From contig JANPCU010000291.1 in NCBI GenBank assembly GCA_031431195.1, positions 1-43,216 on the forward strand: a stretch of 43,216 bases of DNA. The letters run 5' to 3'. Of this stretch, positions 25,815-33,884 are shown one piece after another (the stretch's first letter is position 1; each line of letters starts with the position of its first letter). Origin of the DNA: TH-plancto1 sp031431195. GTDB taxonomy: Bacteria; Planctomycetota; Planctomycetia; Planctomycetales; Planctomycetaceae. Both the position numbers and the translations under genes were made by a program. The notes beneath the pieces are model-generated. The model saw only the letters and a list, made by a program, of their open reading frames with translations, ran no database searches and was not told where the DNA came from.

Positions 25815-26234
25815 TGCGAGACGCACTGAGTGATCGCACTGGGGGCGCAAGGCCAATGGCACTGACTTTACTAGCCCGACGCGTCAGCGAGGGAGGAGCG
25901 AAAGCGACTTTTCCCTGCGTTTGCCTCGCTGACGCGTCGGGTTGGTAAGCTCAAATAAGTGCGATTGGGAGCAAGGCTTTGGACCGCTTGCGAGGCATGA
26001 TGGATTCGTACACAGATTTCGCAGATTTTCACAGTTGTCAGAGGACAGCCAAGCCCTCAGCTAGCCCGATGCCTAGCTGTAAACAATCTCCTGATCTGTG
26101 AAAATCTGTCAAATCTGTGTACCCCACCTCCGGTCGATTGTCCCTCATCAACGGGAAATAACCTCACACATGATGTGGATGATGAGGGCTGTGTCTGGGG
26201 ATTACTCCGTGGCCGCGCAAAGTGCGTCTCGCCC
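25815..26234. repeat. Family B-type island containing a family D palindrome and an ACACAGATTT palindrome
   Basis: Left boundary CGAGTGCGAGACGCACT at 25815 and right boundary GCGCAAAGTGCGTCTCGCCC ending near 26234 are inverted copies of the family B end. Inside are the family D palindrome 25873-25943 (AGCCCGACGCGTCAGCGAGG and its inverted copy) and a long inverted repeat of 27-bp arms at 26008-26034 and 26096-26122 (GTACACAGATTTCGCAGATT / inverted, 25 of 27 matching). No gene is supported between 25673 and 26326. Confidence 0.7.
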
Positions 26235-26326
26235 TCTGCCTTCCCCTCGGATCGCATTCTCCCGTTGACAGTCTCGCGATTCCTTCCGAAAGTCCGCTTG
26301 ACGACCCCTTGCTACGGACAAACACC

Positions 26327-27727
26327 ATGCCTCGCGATTTTGCCACGGAGAGCCTTGCCCACGACCCGATTCACGGATATATCCCGTTCGTGTCGAAGTC
26401 CGGACTCCCCAAGGGGGAGGTCTCCGAGCAGGAGATCATCGACCATCCGTGGGTCCAGCGGATGCGGCATATTCACCAGTTGCAGACGGCGTGGTGGGTC
26501 TTTCCGTCGGCGGAGCACAACCGGTTTCAGCATGTGCTGGGGGCCATGCACCTCGCGTCGCGCGTGATGGAACAGTGGTACGACTCGCTGCGGGAGTCGT
26601 GTGCGAACGTCCCATCGCGGGCGTATGTCGAGTCATTGGCCCGCATGGCAGCGCTGCTGCACGATGTCGGGCACGGGCCGTTCGGGCACTTTTTTGACGA
26701 CCAGTTCCTCGACCAATACGGGATCACGCACGAGGACATCGGAGCCCGCATCATCGAGACGGAACTCGGCGACCTCCTTCGTCGCATCCGCCGCAATCCC
26801 GGCGGCAGCCTGCAACCGCTCGAAGAGATCGACCCCCAGCAGATCGCCTTTCTGATCCGCAGGCCCAAGTCGAGCGACCACACCGGCCACCCCGATTGGC
26901 TGCGGAAGATGCTGTCGCTGTTCAGTGGGATCTACACCGTCGACAACATGGACTTCGTCCTCCGCGACGCCTTCATGACCGGGTTCAACACCAAGGCGTT
27001 CGACATCTCGCGGCTGATCCACTACAGCTTCTTCACGCCGCAGGGGCTGACGATCCATGTGCGCGGGTTGCCGTCGCTGATTCACTTCATCGAGACGCGG
27101 GCCAACATGTTCCGCACGGTGTACTTCCACCGCACGGTGCGGGCGCTGGATCTGGCCCTCGAAGAGATCTTCGGCGAGACGATGCCGCACCTGTTCCAGG
27201 GGAACCCGATCGAGAACCTCTCCGCCTACCGCAAGCTGACCGAATCATCGCTGCTGGTCGACATCAGCCGCTGGCCCGATTCGACCGATCCGGCGCTCAA
27301 GAGTCTCGGCGAGCGCTGGCAGAAGATCCTGTGCCGCGAGGTCGCCTGGAAGATGTCGGTCGAGAAGACGATCAACTTCCACACCACCGGGGCTGAGCGG
27401 ATGTCGATCTTCTCGGAGCCGGATTTGGTGCTGAAGCGGGTGCGGGCCCGCCTCCCCAAGGCGATCGCCGACATCCCGCTCCGGATCGACGTGGCCAAGC
27501 ACTACCACCGCCCCAGCGGTCGCCTCCCGACCGGCGGGCAGAATTTCCTGTACGACCCCGGCCAGCCCGCGCCGACCGAACTCAACGACGACGACCTGTT
27601 TCGGGCGCTCCCCGTCAGCTTCATCATCTTCCGCATCTACTCCCAGGGGCACTCCCACGACAAGGAACTGCACACCGCTCTGAACGCCGTGCTGGGCGAC
27701 GCGACGGACGCGAAGACGAATATGTGA
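26327..27727 (+). CDS. HD-domain protein of the SAMHD1/dGTPase-like family
   Basis: A 466-residue protein. The metal-binding HD set is complete: H69 in NRFQHVLGAMH, H112-D113 in ALLHDVGHGPFGH, and D206 in YTVDNMDFVLRDA. It opens DPIHGYIPF, the typical DPvHG start of SAMHD1-like phosphohydrolases, and has HTTGAERMSIF and a C-terminal AKHYHRPSGR stretch. Members hydrolyse dNTPs to nucleoside and triphosphate or act on other nucleotides; which substrate is used here cannot be read. Start: the ATG at 26327 (CACCATGCC) with no clear Shine-Dalgarno; the frame is open upstream into repeat sequence. Codon usage is very GC-rich compared with the following gene. It stands alone between a repeat island and a hairpin terminator. 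Confidence 0.88.
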   Translation: MPRDFATESLAHDPIHGYIPFVSKSGLPKGEVSEQEIIDHPWVQRMRHIHQLQTAWWVFPSAEHNRFQHVLGAMHLASRVMEQWYDSLRESCANVPSRAYVESLARMAALLHDVGHGPFGHFFDDQFLDQYGITHEDIGARIIETELGDLLRRIRRNPGGSLQPLEEIDPQQIAFLIRRPKSSDHTGHPDWLRKMLSLFSGIYTVDNMDFVLRDAFMTGFNTKAFDISRLIHYSFFTPQGLTIHVRGLPSLIHFIETRANMFRTVYFHRTVRALDLALEEIFGETMPHLFQGNPIENLSAYRKLTESSLLVDISRWPDSTDPALKSLGERWQKILCREVAWKMSVEKTINFHTTGAERMSIFSEPDLVLKRVRARLPKAIADIPLRIDVAKHYHRPSGRLPTGGQNFLYDPGQPAPTELNDDDLFRALPVSFIIFRIYSQGHSHDKELHTALNAVLGDATDAKTNM

Positions 27728-27747
27728 TAGGCACAACTTCGTTCCCT

Positions 27748-27772
27748 CCGTCCCAAGCTCCGCTTGGGACGG
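27748..27772 (+). terminator. Hairpin after the HD-domain gene
   Basis: CCGTCCCAAG-CTCCG-CTTGGGACGG is a perfect 10-bp stem with a five-base loop, 20 bases after the stop codon, followed by AATAT. A second weaker hairpin, GAAGCTCTGCTTC, follows. There is no strong T-run. Confidence 0.5.
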
Positions 27773-27905
27773 AATATCCCCGAAGCTCTGCTTCGTCGCG
27801 TGCCCAACCACTCGAACATCGGAGAATCGCCCCATGAGCAGGGGCGGGTGTTGGCTGTCGACCGAGTCGCGGACAAGAGGGCCATACTTCATACCGGCGA
27901 TCAAC

Positions 27906-28340
27906 ATGCGAATTCCAAGACGCGAAGACTTCAACATCCACGACTCGCTGGATGAACGGGCCGCTTGTAAGCATTTTCTCGGCAAGTCGTTGCAGGAAGC
28001 AGAAGTGATGTTCAGCGGGAATGCCTTATATTACCAGGAAGACTTCATCTATATGGGGCCAGTCGCGTTTCGTTACTACTATTCGGTATTCTTGGCGTAC
28101 CTTCAGAGCGACAAAGCTGATGGGGATTCGGGTACCGTGAGTTCAATTGCCCATGTCCTAGAGTTCCGACTTCAGCACGATGAAAAGCAGCTGATCGTGA
28201 TCGCTCCTCAACTGGCAGCCTTGTGCCGGTACGTGCTGGACCAATACGACAAGTTCACGATTACCGAATGGATCTACGGCGACCTGCGGCCTTGTTACGC
28301 GGCACTTGAACAGAGGTTTGTTCAGATGGCGGGTTCGTGA
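27906..28340 (+). CDS. Conserved-looking protein of unknown function
   Basis: 144 residues from the ATG at 27906 (MRIPRREDFNIHDSLDERAA); an ATG at 27834 would add 24 residues that look unlike protein. The sequence has DERAACKHFLGKSLQEAEVM, MGPVAFRYYYSVFLAYLQ and a C-terminal ITEWIYGDLRPCYAALE. It is soluble, mixed alpha/beta, with no signal peptide or membrane helix. I do not recognise a named family. Its base composition is clearly less GC-rich than that of the HD gene before it, and it has no operon partner, so horizontal acquisition is possible. Immunity-like proteins of this size exist, but no toxin gene is next to it. Confidence 0.6.
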   Translation: MRIPRREDFNIHDSLDERAACKHFLGKSLQEAEVMFSGNALYYQEDFIYMGPVAFRYYYSVFLAYLQSDKADGDSGTVSSIAHVLEFRLQHDEKQLIVIAPQLAALCRYVLDQYDKFTITEWIYGDLRPCYAALEQRFVQMAGS

Positions 28341-28394
28341 GTCATACGGCGAGTGTTCTGACATCGAATCAGATTGTCCTCCCGGTCACGCAAA

Positions 28395-28683
28395 CGTGTG
28401 TGCGACACAACCGTCGGTGAATCGAGAAGGCAAAATGTCTTCGACCCCCACGGGGTCTCGTCTCGTAGCCCAGGGTCGGCCGCGCAGCGGAAGACCCTGG
28501 GTGTCTGGGATCGGAAAACCCACCAACCCCAACGGGGTTGCGTCCCACGCCTGTCGCAACCCCGTTGGGGTTGAAACTCGCAATCTCGGTCGAAACCCAG
28601 GGTTTCCCGCGATGCGGGCAACCCTGGGCTACGGGACGAGACCCCGTTGGGGTCAGTTCACCGACCATTGGGACGCACACACG
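28395..28683. repeat. Family C island 1 (GTGTGTGCG inverted ends, CCCCAACGGGG interior)
   Basis: The ends at 28395-28422 (CGTGTGTGCGACACAACCGT...) and 28656-28683 are inverted copies matching at about 23 of 28 positions. The interior is a nested palindrome: CGACCCCCACGGGGTCTCGT and CGTAGCCCAGGGT on the left, ACCCTGGGCTACGGGACGAG and ACCCCGTTGGGGTC on the right, with CAACCCCAACGGGGTTG and CAACCCCGTTGGGGTTG in the middle. No coding capacity is supported. Confidence 0.75.
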
Positions 28684-28695
28684 GTGAAGTGACTG

Positions 28696-29042
28696 TGTGT
28701 GCGTCTCCAACATTGGTGAAGTCTCGTCACACCACTGGACTCCGATCGAGTGGCACGTCTGCAACCGCGAAGCGGTGGCAGCATGTAGCCGTGGGCGCAG
28801 CCCACGGATCCCGCAGCCCGCACGATCTCCAGCCGCGAAGCGGCGACAGCGAGCCCCCCTTCGCCGAGACCATCGCTGACGCCCAGCCACGCCGCTCGTG
28901 CTGTCGCCGCTTCGCGGCTGGGTCGGCTCGGGGACGCGAATTCCGTGGGTTTCACCCACGGCTACAGGCTGTCACCGCTTCGCGGTTCGGAACACGGCAA
29001 TGGCGAGAGGTGACGCCACCGACGTTCGGGATGCACGCACCT
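28696..29042. repeat. Family C island 2 (same type of ends, CCGCGAAGCGG interior)
   Basis: It begins GTGTGTGCGTCTCCAACATT 12 bases after island 1 and ends with the looser inverted copy ACGTTCGGGATGCACGCACC. The interior from 28762 to 28988 is a large palindrome: CAACCGCGAAGCGGTGGCAG, TGTAGCCGTGGGCGCAGCCC, AGCCGCGAAGCGGCGACAGC and their inverted copies GCTGTCGCCGCTTCGCGGCT, CCGTGGGTTTCACCCACGGC and TGTCACCGCTTCGCGGTTC. From 29043 to 29311 I see only the leader of the next gene. Confidence 0.72.
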
Positions 29043-29311
29043 TGGGATCTGGGGACCGAGACGAAAATGAAGAGATGCAAAGGATGATGAAACTCTGTAA
29101 CCTGAAGCGTCGTCCGAGACCGGATGCGACACGTCAGCCGTGAACTCGTGTTCAGGACGCTTGCGCCACTGGGCGGGCGAATGGGCGTTCGTGTGAACGT
29201 ACCCTCATCCCAGGTGTGCGTGGTGGATCAGTTCTGCCAGGTCTCTCACGAGAAACTGGCAGTTCAGTGGTTATCCCGCCCCGGTTTGTGCGGATTTGAG
29301 AGGAGTCAGTC

Positions 29312-31195
29312 TTGGACAATGCCGCTCCCCACGTCGGTCTCGACGAGAGGTACTCGAACGGAACGTCACAAGCTGCCGTTGCGGAGACTCACATGCACGC
29401 CGCTGATCCGACGGAAGCCGACGACGATCCCGCCCCGGTCAAGAAGGCCCGTCGCAGCACCAGCCACCTCAAGGCGGTGCCCGAGACCTTGGCTCAACGC
29501 AATCAGATCAACGCCGTCGCCGACCGCTTCATGCAGTCGGTCGACCGCAACCACGCCTTCACCCGCGACGACCTGGAACAGCTGGGGCGGAAGTTCCTGG
29601 CTGAGGAGAGCCTGCCGGAGAAGTTTCTTGGGTTCGCGATGGTGCTGCTGGGGAATGCGTTCTGGAAGCGGCAGTTCATGGCGGTGCCGTTTGAACGCCG
29701 GATGCTGTTGTTGCCACACTGTTTGAAGCACGCGGAAGGCTGCCCGGCGGAGTACGACCAGTTCGGACTCGACTGCGAAAAATGTGGGGCCTGCTCGATT
29801 GCCGACTACAAGGTCCGCGCGGAGCAACTGGGCTACAAGGTACTCGTCGCCGAAGGGTCGCCGATCGTCCTGAAGATCATCGTCGAAGGGTACATCGACG
29901 GGATTCTGGGGGTCGCCTGCCTCAACGTCCTGGAGAAGGCGATCGACAAGGTACTCCTCGCCGGGGTGCCGTCGTACGCCGTGCCGCTGCACAGCGGGGA
30001 TTGCAAGAACACCTCACTCGATGAAAGCTGGGTCTGGGAAGTGCTCGACAAGTACGAACCGCTGCCGTCCCCCGAGACCAACAGCTACGTGCCGCTGATG
30101 CGGGCCGGGAACAAACTGTTCACGGAGGACTTTGAGCGGCTGTTGCCCCGCGTGCGGAGCAAGACCCCGGAGAAGGCTCGCAGCCCGCTGGGTCTGACCG
30201 AGGACGTGGCGTACGACTGGTTGGCGAACGGCGGCAAACGATTCCGACCGTTTATTACGTTGGCGGCGTTCGATGCGATGACCCGCGATGGACACCACGC
30301 GACTGGGGATACTGTCACGTTTAGCGACTCTGTATGCCGTGTGGCGATGGCGATCGAGGCATTCCACAAGGCATCGCTGGTCCACGACGATATCCAGGAC
30401 GACGACCTGTTTCGCTACGGTCGCGACACTCTCCACCGCAGCCACGGCATGGGGCCGGCGATCAACATCGGCGACTACCTGATCGGGCTGGGGTACAAGC
30501 TGGTTAACTCCAGCCGAGGCGATCTCGGCACCGATGTGGCGTGCGACATTATCGAGAGCATGGCCAACGCCCACATCCGCCTGTGCGACGGGCAGGGGGC
30601 CGAGATGGCGTGGAAGGACTCCCCGGATTGGGCGATGACGGCGCTCGATGCGTTGCAGATCTATGCTCTCAAAACCTCTCCGGCGTTTGAGGCGGCGCTG
30701 TATGCGGGCATTCGTATGGCGGGTCCGATGGGCAAGTACGAGGAGATGGTTCCGCAGTTCTGTCGGCAGGTCGGCGTCGGGTTCCAGATCCTCAACGACT
30801 TGAAGGACTGGGAAGGTGACAACAACAACAAGATGGTCGCCGGTCAGGACGCGCTCTCGCTCCGTCCGACCGTGCTGCTCGCTCTCGCCCTGCAAGCCGC
30901 CACACCGGAACAGCGGCAAGAGATTCGTGACATCCTCGAAAACAACGGGGAAGACTCCCTGCGTCTGGCCCGCCTGCGCCGCATCTTTCAAATTACCGGA
31001 GCCTTCAAAGCTGCCGAACAACTCGTCGAGAAATCCCGCGCCCGCGCTGAAGCTCTCGCCGACAGCGTCGAGTCCGAAGCCCTGCGCAAACTGCTCTACT
31101 TCTTCATCGACACCGTCCTCGCCGAGGAGCCCAGCACCGGCCAACCCGCTGCCGACCAGATGCTGATGTCACTGCCGATCTTGGCCCAGGTGTGA
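29312..31195 (+). CDS. DUF116-polyprenyl synthase fusion protein
   Basis: A 627-residue protein. After a disordered start of about 60 residues, residues of about 65-265 are a DUF116 domain with a Cys cluster, C137, C144, C155, C158 and C161 (HCLKHAEGCP, LDCEKCGAC), likely to hold a metal or iron-sulfur centre. Residues of about 300-600 are an all-alpha trans-prenyl diphosphate synthase: first Asp-rich motif DDIQDDD (D359-D363), GKRFRP (IPP-binding), and a second motif ILNDLKDWEGD (N495-D496-x-x-D499) where DDxxD is usual. It should condense IPP with an allylic diphosphate for quinones, carotenoids or membrane lipids; product length is not predictable. Start: the TTG at 29312 has AGGAG six bases upstream; an ATG at 29393 is the alternative. 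A hairpin follows at 31218. Confidence 0.85.
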   Translation: MDNAAPHVGLDERYSNGTSQAAVAETHMHAADPTEADDDPAPVKKARRSTSHLKAVPETLAQRNQINAVADRFMQSVDRNHAFTRDDLEQLGRKFLAEESLPEKFLGFAMVLLGNAFWKRQFMAVPFERRMLLLPHCLKHAEGCPAEYDQFGLDCEKCGACSIADYKVRAEQLGYKVLVAEGSPIVLKIIVEGYIDGILGVACLNVLEKAIDKVLLAGVPSYAVPLHSGDCKNTSLDESWVWEVLDKYEPLPSPETNSYVPLMRAGNKLFTEDFERLLPRVRSKTPEKARSPLGLTEDVAYDWLANGGKRFRPFITLAAFDAMTRDGHHATGDTVTFSDSVCRVAMAIEAFHKASLVHDDIQDDDLFRYGRDTLHRSHGMGPAINIGDYLIGLGYKLVNSSRGDLGTDVACDIIESMANAHIRLCDGQGAEMAWKDSPDWAMTALDALQIYALKTSPAFEAALYAGIRMAGPMGKYEEMVPQFCRQVGVGFQILNDLKDWEGDNNNKMVAGQDALSLRPTVLLALALQAATPEQRQEIRDILENNGEDSLRLARLRRIFQITGAFKAAEQLVEKSRARAEALADSVESEALRKLLYFFIDTVLAEEPSTGQPAADQMLMSLPILAQV

Positions 31196-31217
31196 GGCGA
31201 GTTATCGGGCTCGTTTT

Positions 31218-31260
31218 CTGCCAGCAATTCCCCGCTTGCTTTTCAGGGGAGTTCTGGCAG
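31218..31260 (+). terminator. Hairpin after the polyprenyl synthase gene
   Basis: CTGCCAGCAATTCCCC at 31218-31233 pairs imperfectly with GGGGAGTTCTGGCAG at 31246-31260. It lies 23 bases after the stop codon, without a T-run. The following 31261-31403 shows no gene. Confidence 0.45.
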
Positions 31261-31403
31261 GCCCATTGGATCGAGAGTACAGGGGTTTGGGCGAAAGTGG
31301 GCGGTGTGTGCCCAGGCGGTATTCTGGAGTAGTGGGACTCGACTGAAGTGTGGTTGGATGAACCAGATTTTAGAGGATTAGCTCTGATCGTGTAGAATCA
31401 GGT

Positions 31404-31543
31404 TATACACCGCGCGGAGAGTCATGAGACATTCCGGCGAGCGTCCGGCGTGAGCCGGATGGTATTTCGAGGATGCCCCGCAGAACCAGGGGGCTGACGC
31501 CGCCCCGCTCGCCGAAACGTCTCACTCGACGCCGATCGAGGTA
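31404..31543. repeat. Family A ends with a different interior
   Basis: The ends TATACACCGCGCGGAGAG...TGAGACATT at the left and the inverted AACGTCTCACTCGACG...GAGGTATA at the right match the family A termini (TATAC...TGAGAC). The interior, however, is GGCGAGCGTCCGGCGTGAGC, then CCAGGGGGCTGACGCCGCCC and CGCTCGCC, unrelated to the GGACGTCCTCGTCC interior of the other copies. A normal family A copy starts 13 bases later. Confidence 0.7.
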
Positions 31544-31555
31544 TAGCAGCTAGGT

Positions 31556-31691
31556 CTGATCCTTCTCGCGGGGAGCACTGAGACATTTCGTACGACGGAC
31601 GTCCTCGTCCGTCGTTCTTCGAGTTTTTTCACACGGACGGACAAGGATGTCCGTCCTACGAAATGCCTCATTTCTCTCCGCGCGAAGTATA
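31556..31691. repeat. Family A palindromic element, copy 5
   Basis: Left CCTTCTCGCGGGGAGCACTG, AGACATTTCGTACGACGG, GACGTCCTCGTCCGTC; right GACGGACAAGGATGTCCGTC, CTACGAAATGCCTCATTTC and GCGCGAAGTATA. It directly follows the variant element. From 31692 to 31993 I see no supported start before the LarA-like gene. Confidence 0.85.
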
Positions 31692-31993
31692 AAGGGGATT
31701 GGCTCAGCGGGTGTGCAGCAGACGACGTCTCTTCATGGAACGAGGGGCTCCCCGGCGATTCACCAAACTGGTCGCTGCTTCATCAAACCAGAGCCGGGGG
31801 AGTGGACTGGAACTACGATTGTACTGCAGCCCTCAATATGTGTACGTCGCGAGTGGCTGGAACCTGCCTGACACAATATATTTGGTAATAGCAACGGTTG
31901 ACGACACTGGAGGCATCTCCGAAATCCGTATCAAACTTCCTAAGTCTCCGAAGACTGCGAACGTTTCGGAGCACCCCTCAGGCGAGACTCCAC

Positions 31994-33238
31994 TTGGAAA
32001 ACGCGATCCCTCTGACTTTTGGACGGCGAGGAGCCTGCCCGATTCAGATCCCCCCGGACCGGCTATTCAGCCGTTTCGTGGCCCCCTTGGCTGTGACTCA
32101 GCTGGGGGAGACGCTGGCTCGTGCCCTGGAATCGCCGCTGGAGTATCCGAGTTTACGGCAGGCGGTCGTAGCCGGAGATCGAGTGACCGTGGTGGTGGAT
32201 CGCCAGACCCCACAGGCGGAAGCACTGATCCTGGGCCTGTGGAAGCTGTTGGAGTCGTGTGGGGTGAATGCCCCGGATGTGACGATCCTCGTGCCGGCCA
32301 CGCTGACTCCAGGAGTGAACCCCGACTTGCGGAGGCTGCTACCCGCTGGGGTGCGCGAGCAGGTGGTGCTGACGATACACGACCCGACGGACGAGACCTC
32401 GACCGCGTACCTCGCCACGACAGCCGGGGGTGAGCGGGTTTATCTGCACAAGGCGCTGCTCGATTCCGATCTGCCGATTCTGGTCGGAGGAGTCGGGTTT
32501 GATTCGGTCATTGGGTATCGCGGTGGCGGCAGTGCGCTGTACCCCGGCTTGTCGAACGTGGAGGCCATCCGCAAGGCCGTCGGCCAGGGGCACGACGAAC
32601 TGGCCCCGGACGATTCCCGTCCGCTGCGGCAAATGATGGACGAGGTCGCGTGGCTGCTGGGTCTGCAATTCGCGATCCAAGTCGTTCCGTCGGTCGGCGA
32701 TGGCGTGTGTGCGGTGATCGCAGGGCAGATCGATGCGGCGTATCAGAAGGCGCGGGCCGTCCTGACCGAATCGTGGACGCTGCCGACCAAGACGCGGGCC
32801 GGAATGGTCATCGTCGCTGTCGATCACGATGCCAACGGGCACTCGTGGTCGCAACTCGGGGCGGCTCTGGATGTCGCGCGGCAACTGGTGGCCAAGGAGG
32901 GCCGCATCGTGGCCCTCTCCGAGCTGCGGTCCGACCTCACTCCCGGTATGCAACTCCTGCGCGAGGTCCGCAGCCCGCGCGACGCCCTCAAGCCGCTGCG
33001 GGACAGCCAGCCGCTCGACATGCTGGCCGCCTCACAGATCGCCAAGGCCCTCGACTGGGCCGGAGTATCGCTACTCAGCGGGCTCCCCGGCGATCTCGTC
33101 GAGGATCTGGGAATGCTACCGCTCGACGAGACGGAGGAGTTGCAACGACTCGTCGAGACCGAGGAGTCGATCGCCGTGGTGCAGTCGGCTCAACACGTGC
33201 ATGTGGTGCGGAAGAAGTCCGGCAAGCAACCCGCTTGA
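31994..33238 (+). CDS. LarA-like (DUF2088) protein without recognisable catalytic residues
   Basis: About 414 residues from the TTG at 31994 (ENAIPLTFGRRGACPIQIPP); the frame is open to 31898 but the added residues look like non-coding sequence. The order of elements follows nickel-pincer lactate racemase LarA: an N-terminal beta domain with RLFSRFVAP, DRVTVVVDRQTPQ (LarA-like RRPTP region), VTILVPATLTPG where LarA has a GTHRP-type loop, LVGGVGFDSVIGYRGGGSALYPGLS where LarA has PHxxAGFSGGxKxIxPG, and a C-terminal Rossmann-like domain (AGMVIVAVDHDANGHSWSQL). The histidines and the cofactor-binding lysine are replaced (GGGSALYPG, serine near 180), so racemase activity with the usual pincer cofactor is unlikely. 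I am sure of the fold family and not of the function. The preceding 300 bp holds two family A elements. Confidence 0.75.
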   Translation: MENAIPLTFGRRGACPIQIPPDRLFSRFVAPLAVTQLGETLARALESPLEYPSLRQAVVAGDRVTVVVDRQTPQAEALILGLWKLLESCGVNAPDVTILVPATLTPGVNPDLRRLLPAGVREQVVLTIHDPTDETSTAYLATTAGGERVYLHKALLDSDLPILVGGVGFDSVIGYRGGGSALYPGLSNVEAIRKAVGQGHDELAPDDSRPLRQMMDEVAWLLGLQFAIQVVPSVGDGVCAVIAGQIDAAYQKARAVLTESWTLPTKTRAGMVIVAVDHDANGHSWSQLGAALDVARQLVAKEGRIVALSELRSDLTPGMQLLREVRSPRDALKPLRDSQPLDMLAASQIAKALDWAGVSLLSGLPGDLVEDLGMLPLDETEELQRLVETEESIAVVQSAQHVHVVRKKSGKQPA

Positions 33239-33328
33239 TCGTAGCATGTTATATTTCAGTGGGCAGAAGTGAGACATTCACTGGTCGCCACGTTTCGCCA
33301 GAAAGTGGGTCATTTGGCGTGCGTGCCA

Positions 33329-33541
33329 TCACCGGGCGGCGGCGGACGATTCTCCCCGGGGAACCGCGTGATCGGCGGCTTCGTGTGCATCGCTGTGTTC
33401 GGCCTCTGTGCCCGGATCGATGATGCGTGAGACAACCTCTGCCCGACGTTCGTTGATCATGGCGATCAATTGACGCACATCGTGGTTGGCCGCCGCCGAC
33501 ATCTCTTTTCGCACACGACGTACTTCGCTGTCGCTATTCAT
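33329..33541 (-). CDS. Small protein of unknown function
   Basis: 70 residues from the ATG at 33541 (MNSDSEVRRVRKEM); an ATG at 33550 adds three residues. The sequence VRRVRKEMSAAANHDVRQLI and MINERRAEVVSRIID resembles the small helical proteins of the form RxVRxxISxxxGHDxxxLxxYI found in many bacteria, sometimes beside toxin-like partners; no partner is visible here. The last 20 residues are Ala/His/Glu-rich. No strong Shine-Dalgarno. It is convergent with the LarA-like gene. Confidence 0.55.
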   Translation of the reverse strand: MNSDSEVRRVRKEMSAAANHDVRQLIAMINERRAEVVSRIIDPGTEAEHSDAHEAADHAVPRGESSAAAR

Positions 33542-33550
33542 CGTCCGCAT

Positions 33551-33884
33551 CTTCGTTGAGGAGTTCGAGGGGCGTGACTCACGCGGGGTCCCCAGAGTGG
33601 CCCGGGTTTCCGCTTTGGGCTACCTGGGTGACGATGGAAATGGAGGTTACAACCGAGGTGGCTGGCGATCAAACCTCTTGTGCCAAGGCACACCGGTAGG
33701 CTCCAAAGCGAGCCAACCGGTGCCACCCCGGCGATCTGTTTACTTGATGATGAGCTTTCGAATCCTGGGTTCAGAGAACCAAGCTGCGATGGCTTGCTGC
33801 CCGCGTGAGGGGTTTTGTCCGCAGGAGTGGCTGAAATCAATCGTAGGGGCTCCGTTGTCAGTGCCACCCAACCTCAATGCCATG
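33551..33884. other. Intergenic stretch with hairpins, no supported gene
   Basis: This gap between the small gene and the end of the sulfatase gene has a hairpin at 33684-33724 (CACACCGGTAGGCTC / GAGCCAACCGGTGCC) and a degraded CCCGGGT...TACCTGGGTG pair near 33601-33630 that resembles the family B/C interiors. A long plus-strand ORF crosses it but runs into the sulfatase antisense and has no domain. Confidence 0.45.

Noticed and set aside
28430..28990. Possible CRISPR array
   Set aside because: The repeats are inverted and nested, not direct repeats with regular unique spacers, and no cas gene is present.
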